The notes: generated by a model not told the origin, from the letters alone. A stretch of 64,000 nt of DNA from Streptomyces roseoviridis (GCF_039535235.1 NZ_BAAAWU010000001.1:620001-684000); one strand, 5' to 3'; shown: positions 53,601 to 61,972, counted from the stretch's first letter. Numbers and translations are program-made.

Positions 53601-55662
53601 GCCGGACCGGCTCCGGCGCCCGGCCCGTCCGCGTCCCGAGGTCGCTGAGGTCGCTGAGGTCGCCGAGCAGACGTTGCAGTGCCGCGTCGGGGGCCACCGG
53701 ATGCCGGCCGGAACTCCGTAGCGGTACGAAGAACACCCCGTCGGGGAAGTCCTCGCGGAGCCGGTGGGCCGCGTGCAGGGCGAGGGCGGTCCGGCCGGCG
53801 CCCGGAACGTCGGCCTCGGCGGTGATCCACGCGGCCCGCACGGTCCCCCGGCTCAGGTTCCGGACGAGGGCGTCGGCCAGGTCCGCGTGGCCGATGTACG
53901 GCTCGGGTGCCGGCGGCAGGACCGTCCCGGTCGCGGTGTCCCCCTCCCCCGGTGCGGGGTCCGGCTCGCCCTGCGGCCGGGGTTCGGCGAGACCGAGGAG
54001 TTCGAGGGTGCGGCGGGAGGCGCGGGCGAAGGCCGCCTTCTCCGCCGCCAGGTCGCGCGGGCCCTCGCCGTCGTGGGCGACGGAGGGCAGGCGGGTGCGC
54101 CCGTTGCCGCGGGAGGCGATGTGGTGGTCGAGTGCCTGGTGGAGGGCCCACACCTCGTGGGCCGGGAGGTGTTCGCGCAGCACCTCCTGGGCGTCGGGCG
54201 GCAGGACCAGCTCGACGATCCCGAACCCCGCTCCGGCGGCTGTCCCGGGGCCGCTCCCGTCCCGCTCGACCACGTCGAACACGCCGCTCGTGACGACCTC
54301 GGCCACGTCGGCCACCGCCGCGTCCGGGACGAGCCTCTCGCGGATCAGGTGCAGCAGGCGCAGGCTCAGCCGGTCAAAGGGGGCGCAGAGCACGGCGAGG
54401 CGGGCCGCCCGGGGCGAGGCGGTGCGCAGGAAGCGGCGGGCGAGTTCGGCCGGGGGCAGGGGGGTGGTGCGCGGGCGGGCGGTCCCGGTGGTGGTGCGGC
54501 CGGTGGGCGGGACGAGGACGGCGGTGCAGCCTTCGGGGTCGCCCCGCATCAGGGTGCGCGACCAGCGGCCGAGGGAGTGCGGGGTGAGGGAGAGGACCGG
54601 GATCGGCAGCCACGGGCCGTCGCCGTCCTGTCCGCCACGGACGTCCGTCGCCGGGCTCTGGGTCGCCAGGCTCTGGGCCGCCGGGCCGGTCGGGCCTGTC
54701 GGGGCTGCCGGGCCTGTCGGGGCTGTCGGGCCCGTGGGGCCGAGCATCGGCGGCGGTGTGACGGGGACGCGGCTGCGGTGGGTGCCGGGGGCCGCCGGGG
54801 TGAAGCGGGTGGTGGGCAGGTTGAGGCCGCCGCGCCGCCACAGTTTCGTCGGCAAGGGGTTGAGCACGGCGGTGGGATGGGCACCGGCCCATTCCCTGAG
54901 GAGGTGCCAGATCTCGGGGCGGCGCCAGGCGTCGGCCATGCAGTCGGAGACCACGACGACCAGCCGGCGTCCGTCGGCGGCGCGCAGTGGTCCCGGGGCG
55001 TGCGGTTCGCCGGTTGCGGCGAAGGTGAGGTCGGTGACCTGGAGGGTCCGGAAGGCGCCGAGGCGGTCGAGGACCGCGGTGAACTCGGCGACGGTCTCCG
55101 CCCACACCCGCATGCCGGGTGAGCGGTCGACGACCAGCACCAGGTCGAACCAGCGCTCGGGCGCCGCCTTGAACACCGGGATCAGCTCACCGCTGCGCGC
55201 GTAGCCGTCGACGGTGGCGTCGATGTCGAGGGCGGCGCGGCGGCCTTCCGGCCAGCGCCGTTTCCACGGGCGCAGGGCGCGGGTGAGTTCCAGGGGGCGG
55301 GGCAGGCCGGCGGCGTGCGGCGCGGCGACGGCGTGGCCGCGGATCGGGGCGGCGCTGCCGGGGAGCCGTTCGTGCAGGGGCCGGGCGGCGGGCGTGGTGT
55401 CGGGCGTGCCGGACCGCGGGGCGGGTGCCGGGGCCGGTGTCGCGCTCCGGGTGTGCTCGCCGGCGTCGGCGGGCGGCACGGGGTGCGCCCGGGTGGGCCG
55501 GTCCGGGTCGGCCGGCGGGTGGGGTACGGGGCCGGGCCCGGCGCCCTCCTGCCGGTCGGCCATCCGGGCGGCCAGCCACAGCGCCTCCGCCAGCGCCGTG
55601 CCGTCCAGTTCGGGGACGGCGGTGCGCAGGGCGGAGAGCAGCCGGGGCAGGGGATCAGGCAT
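50686..55662 (-). CDS. SAV_2336-type vWA/NB-ARC/TPR protein of a VMAP conflict system
   Basis: 1658 residues from MPDPLPRLLSALRTAVPELD. The N-terminus resembles the SAV_2336 N-terminal region (ALAEALWLAARMADRQEG). A vWA domain lies at about 165-345 (WFDLVLVVDRSPGMRVWAET, a degenerate MIDAS; VVVVSDCMADAWRRPEIWHL). An NB-ARC-like ATPase lies at about 610-880: VPGAGRTALALHAAH has Arg where Walker A has Lys; RRVLLVLDDVATEQ is Walker B; VVLTTRATEG. Helical TPR-like repeats run to about 1180. A degenerate nucleotide-cyclase-like domain covers about 1195-1360 (VIAIDVAAGRGGRV, CLLLVADGDAPLGPLL, LAVHRGPVGPDPAT). The remaining 300 residues are of unknown fold. It overlaps the MoxR gene by 8 bp. Such proteins are the vWA arm of vWA-MoxR-VMAP systems. 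Confidence 0.82.
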   Translation of the reverse strand: MPDPLPRLLSALRTAVPELDGTALAEALWLAARMADRQEGAGPGPVPHPPADPDRPTRAHPVPPADAGEHTRSATPAPAPAPRSGTPDTTPAARPLHERLPGSAAPIRGHAVAAPHAAGLPRPLELTRALRPWKRRWPEGRRAALDIDATVDGYARSGELIPVFKAAPERWFDLVLVVDRSPGMRVWAETVAEFTAVLDRLGAFRTLQVTDLTFAATGEPHAPGPLRAADGRRLVVVVSDCMADAWRRPEIWHLLREWAGAHPTAVLNPLPTKLWRRGGLNLPTTRFTPAAPGTHRSRVPVTPPPMLGPTGPTAPTGPAAPTGPTGPAAQSLATQSPATDVRGGQDGDGPWLPIPVLSLTPHSLGRWSRTLMRGDPEGCTAVLVPPTGRTTTGTARPRTTPLPPAELARRFLRTASPRAARLAVLCAPFDRLSLRLLHLIRERLVPDAAVADVAEVVTSGVFDVVERDGSGPGTAAGAGFGIVELVLPPDAQEVLREHLPAHEVWALHQALDHHIASRGNGRTRLPSVAHDGEGPRDLAAEKAAFARASRRTLELLGLAEPRPQGEPDPAPGEGDTATGTVLPPAPEPYIGHADLADALVRNLSRGTVRAAWITAEADVPGAGRTALALHAAHRLREDFPDGVFFVPLRSSGRHPVAPDAALQRLLGDLSDLSDLGTRTGRAPEPVRPGRDGFADLAAVSALHRALRGRRVLLVLDDVATEQIAHEFARELVDGLPEGCAVVLTTRATEGTPGRHMGVELPPLTGRDAARLLAVSGEGTGEPAEHGAWWPLTLRILGGAFGSRDPMVVPKAGRYAAEWRAAGGAESPAGAVRLWLTDLARGRATTLVGLSVAAAGEFTRDEAATVLRAEPERVAAELESLVREGLLEQPDPGRYAFPAVVEAELARLEGYEARREVARARIGPFYRRAAAALYRDRREGGALAERLRIRAVRAPRPEVWVPNALAFDGVDAETLLLLHEAGAAELHPEQFLRAARALHAATGPDPRGDGHGEVRAALVLALAEYAAGRPETAWEALQGVGPSRLESDPAAYGVAAPLLARTAWAVLPDGPRAAVARAEEALAYPWGDTAPETGDLLHLLAEALTALGEHERLLSVLVRLAGHCRDRGLRAGQARALVRTATTLLRLDRPAQAEAAARQALDLLDHLDRLGDGDPAAREDAWRLLRTARKDGASTVIAIDVAAGRGGRVPLREALFANRPLLENAPYRTRSFDDCLLLVADGDAPLGPLLRELAAALPGWGDGAPRPRGVPRLAVHRGPVGPDPATDLAVEYTRTMLRSAEFRRVADNYPDDAVLCVSPEAYETLEREEGAGAALTRELTAREVRGPSGEVVCVILVPRVDLSAYDAELLQLARLFNELDPEGRTLTGVLRRCLDVALTTRHPGLVDVRDLGDAEREVLQEEFAKALCDVLPFAPAPDGRTGGLVWERRQGTVPLRVRLSLDGPGATPFEAEAEGSACLVVFPDDRRARWSAGLVRAKEGPLAPGAVLWLHRDAPLPENVLLGLAPEDRAAVLARPDDVRRVAELFRRTPGRTVPATALRPLVRESAWEKEWVVRLAGAELRRDGLLLLAANARGRATAEALRQPVPRPGEYVCVPLVRRRPEHGGRPSVVVDGVAWVVAREEDERAPLTGGFPGLRTR

Positions 55663-56599
55663 GCGAGAGCTCGCGCAGGATCAGGTCCTCGACGGCCTGG
55701 CGGCGTGCCTCGTCGGGGGCGTCGGTGCCGGACAGCAGGTGGACGGCGTTGAGGAGCTGGTCGACGGCGAGGCTCTCCCCGGCGCTGAGGCGGTCCAGGA
55801 AGGTGGTGACGAGCCGGCCGGCCTCGGGGGTGCCGGCGGTGCCGGCGCCCATGTGGGCCTCGACGATCCGCAGCAGGGTCTCGGGGGTGGGCAGCGGCAT
55901 GGTGAAGCGGACGCAGCGGCGCAGGAAGGCGGCGGGGAAGTCGCGTTCGCCGTTGCTGGTCATCACGATGAACGGGAACTCGGTGCACTGCACCCGTCCG
56001 CGGCGCACCTCGTGGTGCTCGTCGCCCTGCCATTCCCGAACGGCGACGACGTCCGTCCCGTAGCGGGCGAGCTCGGGGATCTCGAACTCGCCGCGTTCGA
56101 GGACGTCGAGGAGGTCGCTGGGCAGGTCGAGGTCGCTCTTGTCGATCTCGTCGATGAGCAGGGCGCGGGGCCGGTCGGCGGGCAGCAGGGCGGTGCCGAG
56201 GGGGCCCATCCGCAGGAAGGGGGCGATGTCGTCGCCGCCGGCGGGGCCCTGGAGGCGCTGGGCGTGGATGCGGCCGAGGGCGTCGTAACGGTAGAGGGCG
56301 TCGGCCAGGTTGCTGCGGGAGGTGATGTGCCAGCGCAGCACGGTGCCGAGGTCGAGTTCGGCGGCGACCTGTTCGATCACCGTGGACTTGCCGGAGCCGG
56401 CGGGTCCGGTGACGAGGAGCGGGCGGCGCAGCGCGAGCGCGGCGTTGACGGCCTCGACGAGCCCGGTCGGCGGCACGAACTGGCGGTGCAGGGAACGTCG
56501 CGGGAACTCGCGCCACGGCGGGGCCGGCGGGAGTGCGACGCGGTCGGCCGGCTCGGCGGGCGGGGTGCCGTGGCCGGCGTAGAAGGGCTGCCAGGTCAT
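55655..56599 (-). CDS. MoxR-like AAA+ ATPase
   Basis: 314 residues from MTWQPFYAGHGTPPAEPADR. AAA+ motifs: LVTGPAGSGKSTVIEQVA (Walker A), ALLIDEIDKSDLDLPSDLLD (Walker B), EFPFIVMTSNGERDFPAAFL with RRC (sensor 1 and Arg finger). The MoxR-type pre-sensor insert and a short helical lid (AGRLVTTFLDRLSAGESLAV) are present. MoxR ATPases act as chaperone-like remodellers of vWA partners. Its ATG overlaps the stop of the caspase-VMAP gene (ATGA) and its stop overlaps the vWA gene start, so the three are strictly coupled. Confidence 0.92.
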   Translation of the reverse strand: MTWQPFYAGHGTPPAEPADRVALPPAPPWREFPRRSLHRQFVPPTGLVEAVNAALALRRPLLVTGPAGSGKSTVIEQVAAELDLGTVLRWHITSRSNLADALYRYDALGRIHAQRLQGPAGGDDIAPFLRMGPLGTALLPADRPRALLIDEIDKSDLDLPSDLLDVLERGEFEIPELARYGTDVVAVREWQGDEHHEVRRGRVQCTEFPFIVMTSNGERDFPAAFLRRCVRFTMPLPTPETLLRIVEAHMGAGTAGTPEAGRLVTTFLDRLSAGESLAVDQLLNAVHLLSGTDAPDEARRQAVEDLILRELSHA

Positions 56600-59052
56600 G
56601 CGGGTTCCTCCCCGTGCGTCGGGAGCGGCTCCGGGTGGAAGCCTTCCCGTTCGGTGTGCGCGTGATCCATGCGCGCGTGGTCGGTGTGCGCGTGGTCGGT
56701 GTGCGCGTGGCCCAGGTGCGCGCGGTCCGTGTGGCCGGGGACTGTGTGGCCGGGGACTGTGTGCGCGCGGTCTTCGTGCGCGGAGTCCGTGTGGCCGGGA
56801 TCCGTGTGCGGGCGATCCATGTGCCCGTGGGCCGTGGGCGCGTGGTCGGTGTGCGCGTACACCGTGGGCGCGTGGTCCATGGGCGCGTCGTCCAGGTGTT
56901 CCCGGTCGAACCAGGCGCAGAAGTCCAGCCATTCGGGCCCGTCCCAGACCGTACGGAGCCGGGCGAGGTGGTGCAGGCCGCCGCCGTCGGCGGCGGAGGC
57001 GTGGTCGTCGGGGACGGAACAGGCGCTCCACTTCTCCCGGTAGGCGCGGCAGAATCCGACGGGCAGCAGGTGCCAGTGGGTGTCCACGGTGCGTCGTACG
57101 GGCGCGGGGACGGGCGTCACGGCGGGGCGGGCCGGGTCGTCGTCGGGCCACAGGACGATGGGCGAGGAGGCGAGCAGGGTCTCCATCAGGTCTTCGAGCC
57201 GTTCCGGGCGGTGGGCCAGGGCGAGGGCCCGGGTGCGGGGCGTGCTCGTGAGGCGGGCGCGCAGTTCGGTGACGCGCCCGGTGTCGGCCTCGCCGAGCCA
57301 GTCGACGCGGCTGCCGTCGCCGCCGGGCCCCCGGTCGATGGCCTTGAGGATGTCGCGGGCCTGGTCGTTGATCCACCACAGGTGGTCGGGCGGCTGGATC
57401 CGGTCGCTCCAGCGCAGCACGACGTCGTAGCGGGTGCCGAGGCGGATGCCGAGGTCGGTCTCCTCGGGGCGCCAGGTGGCGAGCAGCGGGGCGGGCGCGG
57501 CGATCTCCACCCGGCGCAGGGGCGTGTCCAGGGTCCGGGCGAGTCCGGAGGCCCAGCGCAGGACCGTGCCGAGGGTGCGTTCGGTGCCGGCGCGGTCCTG
57601 GCCGGCGCAGGGGAACTCCTCGCGGTGGCGGACGGTGCCGCCGTCCAGGAGCCAGGCCGCGAGCGACTCGGGCCACTCGTCGCCGACGGCGGAGTGGAGG
57701 CTGACGACGAGCCGGAGCCGCATCTCCTCGGTGCGTTCGGCGAGTCGCGCGAAGGCGTCGTTGAGGTCGATGACGGCGCCGGTCTCCTTGGCCCAGGCGC
57801 GCAGGGCGGTGTCCTGCGGGTCGACCCCGGTCTCCCGCGCCAGCAGGGCGACGAACTCGGCGAGCGGTCCGGTGCGGCTGCGCCCCGCGCGGGGAGCGCG
57901 GAGCAGCAGGTGCTCGACGGCGTCGCGGAGCAGGTCGGTGCCGGTGGACTGCGGGAGCGGGGCGGTCGGGGCGGCCTCGACGGCGGCGAGGGCGCGGCGC
58001 AGCAGGGTGGTGGTGAGGGCGGTGCCGGGCCAGGAGTCGAGCAGGCCGACGGTGCGGGCGGCGTCCCGCAGGGCGTCCAGGACGCCGTGGGCCCACTGGC
58101 GTTCGGGCGCCGGCAGGGTCTCGACGCGTGCGCGCAGGGCCTCCAGGTCGTGGGGGTGGAGCTCGCCGTCGAGGGCGGTCGCGGCGAAGCACGCGCTCGC
58201 GCCGCCGCCCTCGCCGCCTCCGTCGTGGCCGAGTGCGCCGTCGCCGTCACCGTCCAGGAGGCGCAGGGGGTGCAGGGCCCGGTCGAGTTCGGCGCGGCCG
58301 ACGGGTCCGAGCGGGGATCCGGTCCTGTGGACGGCGTGCCGGGCGTTGCGGGCGAGCCACAGGGGGCCCGCGGCGAACTGGGCGCCGTCGTAGTCGACGT
58401 GCTGGACGGCCTGGCCCACCGCGCCGCCGTCCTCGCGTACGGCCCGGGCGACGACGGCTCCGGTGAGGGTCTCGCCCGCGTCGGGGATCCCCTCGTGGAG
58501 CACCTTGACGAGGGTGGTGCTGAAGCGGAGGGCGTAGGCCTCCTCGTCGGCGGCGGCTCCCATGAGCAGCGAGAGGCGGGTGTCGCCGCGCCGGATGCCG
58601 CCGGCGAGGGACTTCAGGTCGGGCAGGGCGTGGCCGGCGTGACAGGTGTCGACGAGGGCGACGAGCCCGTCGAGGCCGGGGCTGTCGAGGAGCCCGCCGA
58701 GCAGCGAGCCGACGTCGACGGCGCTGAGCGGGTCCTCGGCGCGGGAGTCGCCGGCCATGAAGTACAGCTGGGTGCCGGCGGCCATGCCGTGGCCGAGGAA
58801 GGCGAGGACGAGGACGGCGCCCGCCTCGGCGGCGGTGCGGCCGGCCCGGCGTACGGCGTTCTCGATCCGCTGCTGGGTCAGGCCGGGGCCGTACAGCAGG
58901 GTGGGTCCGTGGGCCGGGTCCTTCTCGCAGGCGCCGGCCCAGGGGGTGGTGAGGGTGTCGTGCAGGGAGCGGGCGGCCCGTTCGAGGTCGGAGAGCAGGC
59001 CGAGGTCGGGGCACTGGGCCCCGATCACCAGCACGTGCCGCGGTGCGCTCAT
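56596..59052 (-). CDS. Caspase-VMAP protein with His/Asp-rich tail
   Basis: 818 residues from MSAPRHVLVIGAQCPDLGLL. The N-terminal 230 residues are a caspase-like (C14) protease: VLVLAFLGHGMAAG (His about residue 87) and LVALVDTCHAGHALPDL (Cys about 135). The middle is helical. The VMAP C-terminal region at about 440-715 shows RLVVSLHSAVGDEWPESLAA, LLATWRPEETDLGIRLGTRY and VVLRWSDRIQPPDHLWWIND, and matches what I recall of vWA-MoxR-associated proteins. A tail of about 85 residues is made of TDHAH/MDHAH-type repeats. In these systems the caspase is the presumed effector, unleashed on infection. It overlaps its neighbours at both ends (ATGA). Confidence 0.85.
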   Translation of the reverse strand: MSAPRHVLVIGAQCPDLGLLSDLERAARSLHDTLTTPWAGACEKDPAHGPTLLYGPGLTQQRIENAVRRAGRTAAEAGAVLVLAFLGHGMAAGTQLYFMAGDSRAEDPLSAVDVGSLLGGLLDSPGLDGLVALVDTCHAGHALPDLKSLAGGIRRGDTRLSLLMGAAADEEAYALRFSTTLVKVLHEGIPDAGETLTGAVVARAVREDGGAVGQAVQHVDYDGAQFAAGPLWLARNARHAVHRTGSPLGPVGRAELDRALHPLRLLDGDGDGALGHDGGGEGGGASACFAATALDGELHPHDLEALRARVETLPAPERQWAHGVLDALRDAARTVGLLDSWPGTALTTTLLRRALAAVEAAPTAPLPQSTGTDLLRDAVEHLLLRAPRAGRSRTGPLAEFVALLARETGVDPQDTALRAWAKETGAVIDLNDAFARLAERTEEMRLRLVVSLHSAVGDEWPESLAAWLLDGGTVRHREEFPCAGQDRAGTERTLGTVLRWASGLARTLDTPLRRVEIAAPAPLLATWRPEETDLGIRLGTRYDVVLRWSDRIQPPDHLWWINDQARDILKAIDRGPGGDGSRVDWLGEADTGRVTELRARLTSTPRTRALALAHRPERLEDLMETLLASSPIVLWPDDDPARPAVTPVPAPVRRTVDTHWHLLPVGFCRAYREKWSACSVPDDHASAADGGGLHHLARLRTVWDGPEWLDFCAWFDREHLDDAPMDHAPTVYAHTDHAPTAHGHMDRPHTDPGHTDSAHEDRAHTVPGHTVPGHTDRAHLGHAHTDHAHTDHARMDHAHTEREGFHPEPLPTHGEEPA

Positions 59053-60020
59053 CGCTCCGCGACGGTGGTGAGCGCTTCGACGAGGGGACCGGCGACGGCG
59101 GGCTGGGCCAGGTACGTGGCGGCCGGGTGCACCCAGGCACCGTCGGAGTCGACGCGGCGGCTCACGGGCACGACGGCGTCGGCGTTGGGCCGTACGAAGC
59201 CTTCCAGGAGCGGCCGGGCGGCCACGATGTCGTCGCGGTCCCAGAAGTTGAGCCAGCGGCGGACGCCGTCGGGCGTGCCGAGGGGGTGCGGGCGGACCCG
59301 GGGCCGGACGGCGGTGCGGATGCCGAGCGGCGAGCCGAGGGTGACGAACAGGGCGACGTCGGCGGCCTGTTCGTGCAGGGTCTCCAGGGCGACGACGGTG
59401 CCGAGGGAGTGGGCGACGACGATGTTGGGGCCGTCGGGGTCCAGGCAGTCGGCGACGCGGGCGCGGATCCGCTGGTCGAGGGTGGCGGTGCCGTCGGTCT
59501 CGCCGCGGTTGAGGTAGCGGGCGACCTGTCCGAGCATGCCGACGGTGGCGCGGGCGCTGAGCCAGCCGCCGACGGAGCGCAGGCCGGGCACGGCGAGCAG
59601 GCTGGTGACGGCGTTGACCGCGCGCCGGGCCGGCGCGCCGGCGCCCTGGGCGCCGCCGGGCGGGGCGAGGCGGGTGCGGGCGGCGTGCAGGGCGCGGGTC
59701 TCGGCGGGGTCGAGGGCGGGGGCGAGGGTGGGGTCGGCGAGCCGTTCGTCGACGGCTTCGAGGAGCAGCGCGGCGAGCAGCTCGTCGTCCTCGTCCTCGG
59801 TGGTCCCGGCGGGTCCGCCCTGGGCGCCGGCGGTACGGAACAGGTCGCCGTAGTAGGCGAAGCGGGCGTCGGCTCCCCAGCCGCCGGTCAGTGCCGAGAC
59901 GTGAGCGGAGTGCCCCGCCGCGCGGGCGCCCGCGGCGACGGCCCGCAGCCACTCGTCCAGGTCGGCGGCGGCGTCCCGGGGACCGCCGATGCCGTGGACG
60001 AAGACCAGGCGAGGCTTCAT
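59049..60020 (-). CDS. Alpha/beta hydrolase of the VMAP operon
   Basis: 323 residues from MKPRLVFVHGIGGPRDAAAD, after GGGGGA. HGIGG is the oxyanion-type loop; the nucleophile elbow is IVVAHSLGTVVALETLH (Ser in AHSLG). A late Asp (WDRDDIVAARPLL) and His (AWVHPAATYLA) can complete the triad. No signal peptide. It resembles lipase/esterase-like members found next to caspase-VMAP genes; it could be a lipid- or ester-cleaving effector, substrate unknown. Its stop overlaps the caspase-VMAP start. Confidence 0.8.
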   Translation of the reverse strand: MKPRLVFVHGIGGPRDAAADLDEWLRAVAAGARAAGHSAHVSALTGGWGADARFAYYGDLFRTAGAQGGPAGTTEDEDDELLAALLLEAVDERLADPTLAPALDPAETRALHAARTRLAPPGGAQGAGAPARRAVNAVTSLLAVPGLRSVGGWLSARATVGMLGQVARYLNRGETDGTATLDQRIRARVADCLDPDGPNIVVAHSLGTVVALETLHEQAADVALFVTLGSPLGIRTAVRPRVRPHPLGTPDGVRRWLNFWDRDDIVAARPLLEGFVRPNADAVVPVSRRVDSDGAWVHPAATYLAQPAVAGPLVEALTTVAER

Positions 60021-60044
60021 GGGGTCCCCCGTTCGACGCGTCGT

Positions 60045-60179
60045 TCAGCGGCGATCCTCGCCGGTGCGGCGGCGTCGGAGCAAGCCGCGGAGGCGGCACC
60101 AGCGCGTCTCGGCCAACTCCCCGGGCAGCTTGGCGAGATGTACGCGGTCCGTCGCGCCCAGGCGGCCGCCGGTGCTCAC
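60045..60179 (-). CDS. Possible 44-residue basic protein
   Basis: GTG at 60179 overlaps the stop of the upstream gene (GTGA) and GGAGG precedes it closely. It reads MSTGGRLGATDRVHLAKLPG then ELAETRWCRLRGLLRRRRTG and EDRR. The overlap suggests a real coupled gene, but the length and high Arg content also fit chance. No family recognised. Confidence 0.35.
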   Translation of the reverse strand: MSTGGRLGATDRVHLAKLPGELAETRWCRLRGLLRRRRTGEDRR

Positions 60180-60697
60180 CTCCGGTGGCGGCGCTTCGTC
60201 TTCGCCACCGCTCTCTCCCTCAGGAGCCGTTGGTAGTCGGCGTACCGCTCGCCGCCGAGACCGAAGGAGGCACAGATGTCGGCGACGTGCTCGGCCTCCT
60301 CGGCGTCGCCGGCGAGCCCGAGGTGGGCGAGGACCCAGAACCCCTGGCCGGCGGCGGCCCGGCAGTCCGCCAGGATCGTGTCGGGCGGACCGAGGGCCAG
60401 GTCGCATCCCGACATGAACCAGAGGGTCTGGAGCAGCACTCCGCGCGCGAGCGGCGAGGGGCCGGAGGCGAGGGCGGCCAGGATCACGGCGACGGCGGGC
60501 GGCGAGCAGGAGAAGAGGGCGCCGTTGCGTTCGACGTGGTCCTCGAGGGTGTAACCGATCATGTCCCGGGGGGTCTGCGCCTCCAGGATCGTCTCGAACA
60601 TCAACGGCAGGTGCTCCGCGTCGTCGCCGCAGCCGCAGCGCAACGACGCCCAGTCGTGCCGGGCCAGTTCGGCCCGTACGAGCTCGCCGATCGCCAT
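60176..60697 (-). CDS. Hypothetical protein at the head of the VMAP operon
   Basis: 173 residues from the ATG at 60697, after GGGGAG. It is alpha-rich: MAIGELVRAELARHDWASLR, then CGCGDDAEHLPLMFETILEA, then helices (PPAVAVILAALASGPSPLAR, GFWVLAHLGLAGDAEEAEH) and a basic end (LLRERAVAKTKRRHRR). Helical-repeat-like; no motif known to me. It is on the same strand as the hydrolase and the VMAP genes and lies 156 bp upstream of the hydrolase start, so it probably belongs to the same operon. Confidence 0.65.
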   Translation of the reverse strand: MAIGELVRAELARHDWASLRCGCGDDAEHLPLMFETILEAQTPRDMIGYTLEDHVERNGALFSCSPPAVAVILAALASGPSPLARGVLLQTLWFMSGCDLALGPPDTILADCRAAAGQGFWVLAHLGLAGDAEEAEHVADICASFGLGGERYADYQRLLRERAVAKTKRRHRR

Positions 60698-61027
60698 GTG
60701 CCCGCTCCCCTCCCCCGTCTCGGCGCCCCGGGTGCCCCACCCTCTCGTCGTCCGGTGCTCCGGCGGGCACGGCGGACGACCGGGAGACCGTGCCCGCGCC
60801 CCGGCGCGCTCCACCGCGCTACGGCCCCGGGCCGTGGCCGGGCCCTGCTGCGCCATCCCGGCCGCCCCAGCTGCCCGTACGGCGACCGGATGGTCGCCCT
60901 CGACGCGGCCACGGGCGACGAGGAGGACGAGCGGGACTTCCGCCGACCGGCCCTCAGCCCTCACGGGCCGGGACGTGCCACGTCCCGGGACCTCTGCGCG
61001 TGGCCGACGAGGACGGGGGACGGCCCT
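60698..61027. other. Intergenic region upstream of the VMAP operon
   Basis: 330 bp between two minus-strand genes. I see no convincing gene; some open frames exist on both strands but with no ribosome binding site or recognisable domain. The promoter of the VMAP operon should be here. Confidence 0.4.
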
Positions 61028-61972
61028 TCAGCGTGTACGAACGCCGGTGACGCGTTCGTCAGCGGTGCCGTGGCGCAGGGCGGCCTCGTAGGCTTCGTCC
61101 GGGTCCAGCCTGCGCAGTTCCTCGGCGATGAGTTCGGCCGTGGTGCGGACCTTGAGGGCCATGACGCGGCTCGGCTGGCCGGGGATGGCCAGGTGGGCCA
61201 CCGGGCCCTCGGGGCGGTCGATGCGGATCTCGCCGCCGGGCGTGCCCATGCGGACGGCCGTGACGACGGGGCCGTCGCTGACGACCCGTTCGACGGGGAC
61301 GTCGAGGCGCTGCTCGAACCAGCGGGCGAGGAGTTCCGCGCTGGGGTTCTCCGCCTCGCTCTCCACGGCGGCCGAGGTCACCGTCGTACGGGCCTGGTCG
61401 AGGGCGGCCGCGAGCAGCGAGCGCCACGGGGTGAGCCGGGTCCAGGCGAGGTCGGTGTCGCCGGGGGCGTAGGCCGCGGCGCGGGTCGCGAGGGCGCCGA
61501 GGGGGTCCTCGACGGCGTACGCGTCGGTGATGCGCCGCTGGGCGAGGGCGCCCAGCGGGTCGCGGGAGGGGACGTCGGGGGCGTCGACGGGCCACCAGAC
61601 GACGACGGGCGCGTCGGGCAGCAGCAGCGGCAGGACGACGGAGTCGGCGCGGCGGGCGACCTCGCCGTGGAGGCGCAGCAGCACGGTCTCGCCCGCGCCC
61701 GCGTCGGTGCCGACGCGGACCTCGGCGTCGAGGCGGGGCTCGTTGCGTGCGCGCGGCGAGCGGGCGTGGCGCTTGATGACGACCAGGGTGCGGGAAGGGT
61801 GCTCGCGGGACGCCTCGTTGGCGGCTCTGACGGAGTCGTAGGCGTTCTCCTCGTCGGTGACGACGACGAGGGTGAGGACCATGCCGACGGCGGGGGTGCC
61901 GACGGCCCGGCGGCCCTGCAGGATCGCCTTGTTGATCTTGCTGGAGTTGGTGTCCGTGAGGTCGATCTTCAT
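61028..61972 (-). CDS. opcA: OpcA, glucose-6-phosphate dehydrogenase assembly protein
   Basis: 314 residues from MKIDLTDTNSSKINKAILQG. Family signatures include RRAVGTPAVGMVLTLVVVTD, REHPSRTLVVIKRHARSPRA, LDAEVRVGTDAGAGETVLLR, LLLPDAPVVVWWPVDAPDVP and LGALAQRRITDAYAVEDPLG. OpcA supports assembly or activity of glucose-6-phosphate dehydrogenase in actinobacteria and cyanobacteria. Normally it sits next to zwf; here neither side carries a pentose-phosphate gene. The N-terminus is preceded by GAAGGAA-like sequence. Whether this is the main or an extra copy cannot be told from the window. Confidence 0.9.
   Translation of the reverse strand: MKIDLTDTNSSKINKAILQGRRAVGTPAVGMVLTLVVVTDEENAYDSVRAANEASREHPSRTLVVIKRHARSPRARNEPRLDAEVRVGTDAGAGETVLLRLHGEVARRADSVVLPLLLPDAPVVVWWPVDAPDVPSRDPLGALAQRRITDAYAVEDPLGALATRAAAYAPGDTDLAWTRLTPWRSLLAAALDQARTTVTSAAVESEAENPSAELLARWFEQRLDVPVERVVSDGPVVTAVRMGTPGGEIRIDRPEGPVAHLAIPGQPSRVMALKVRTTAELIAEELRRLDPDEAYEAALRHGTADERVTGVRTR

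Noticed and set aside
60790..61050. Plus-strand gene between the VMAP operon and opcA
   Set aside because: Arg/Pro-rich frame without ribosome binding site or recognisable domain, overlapping the opcA 3' end.
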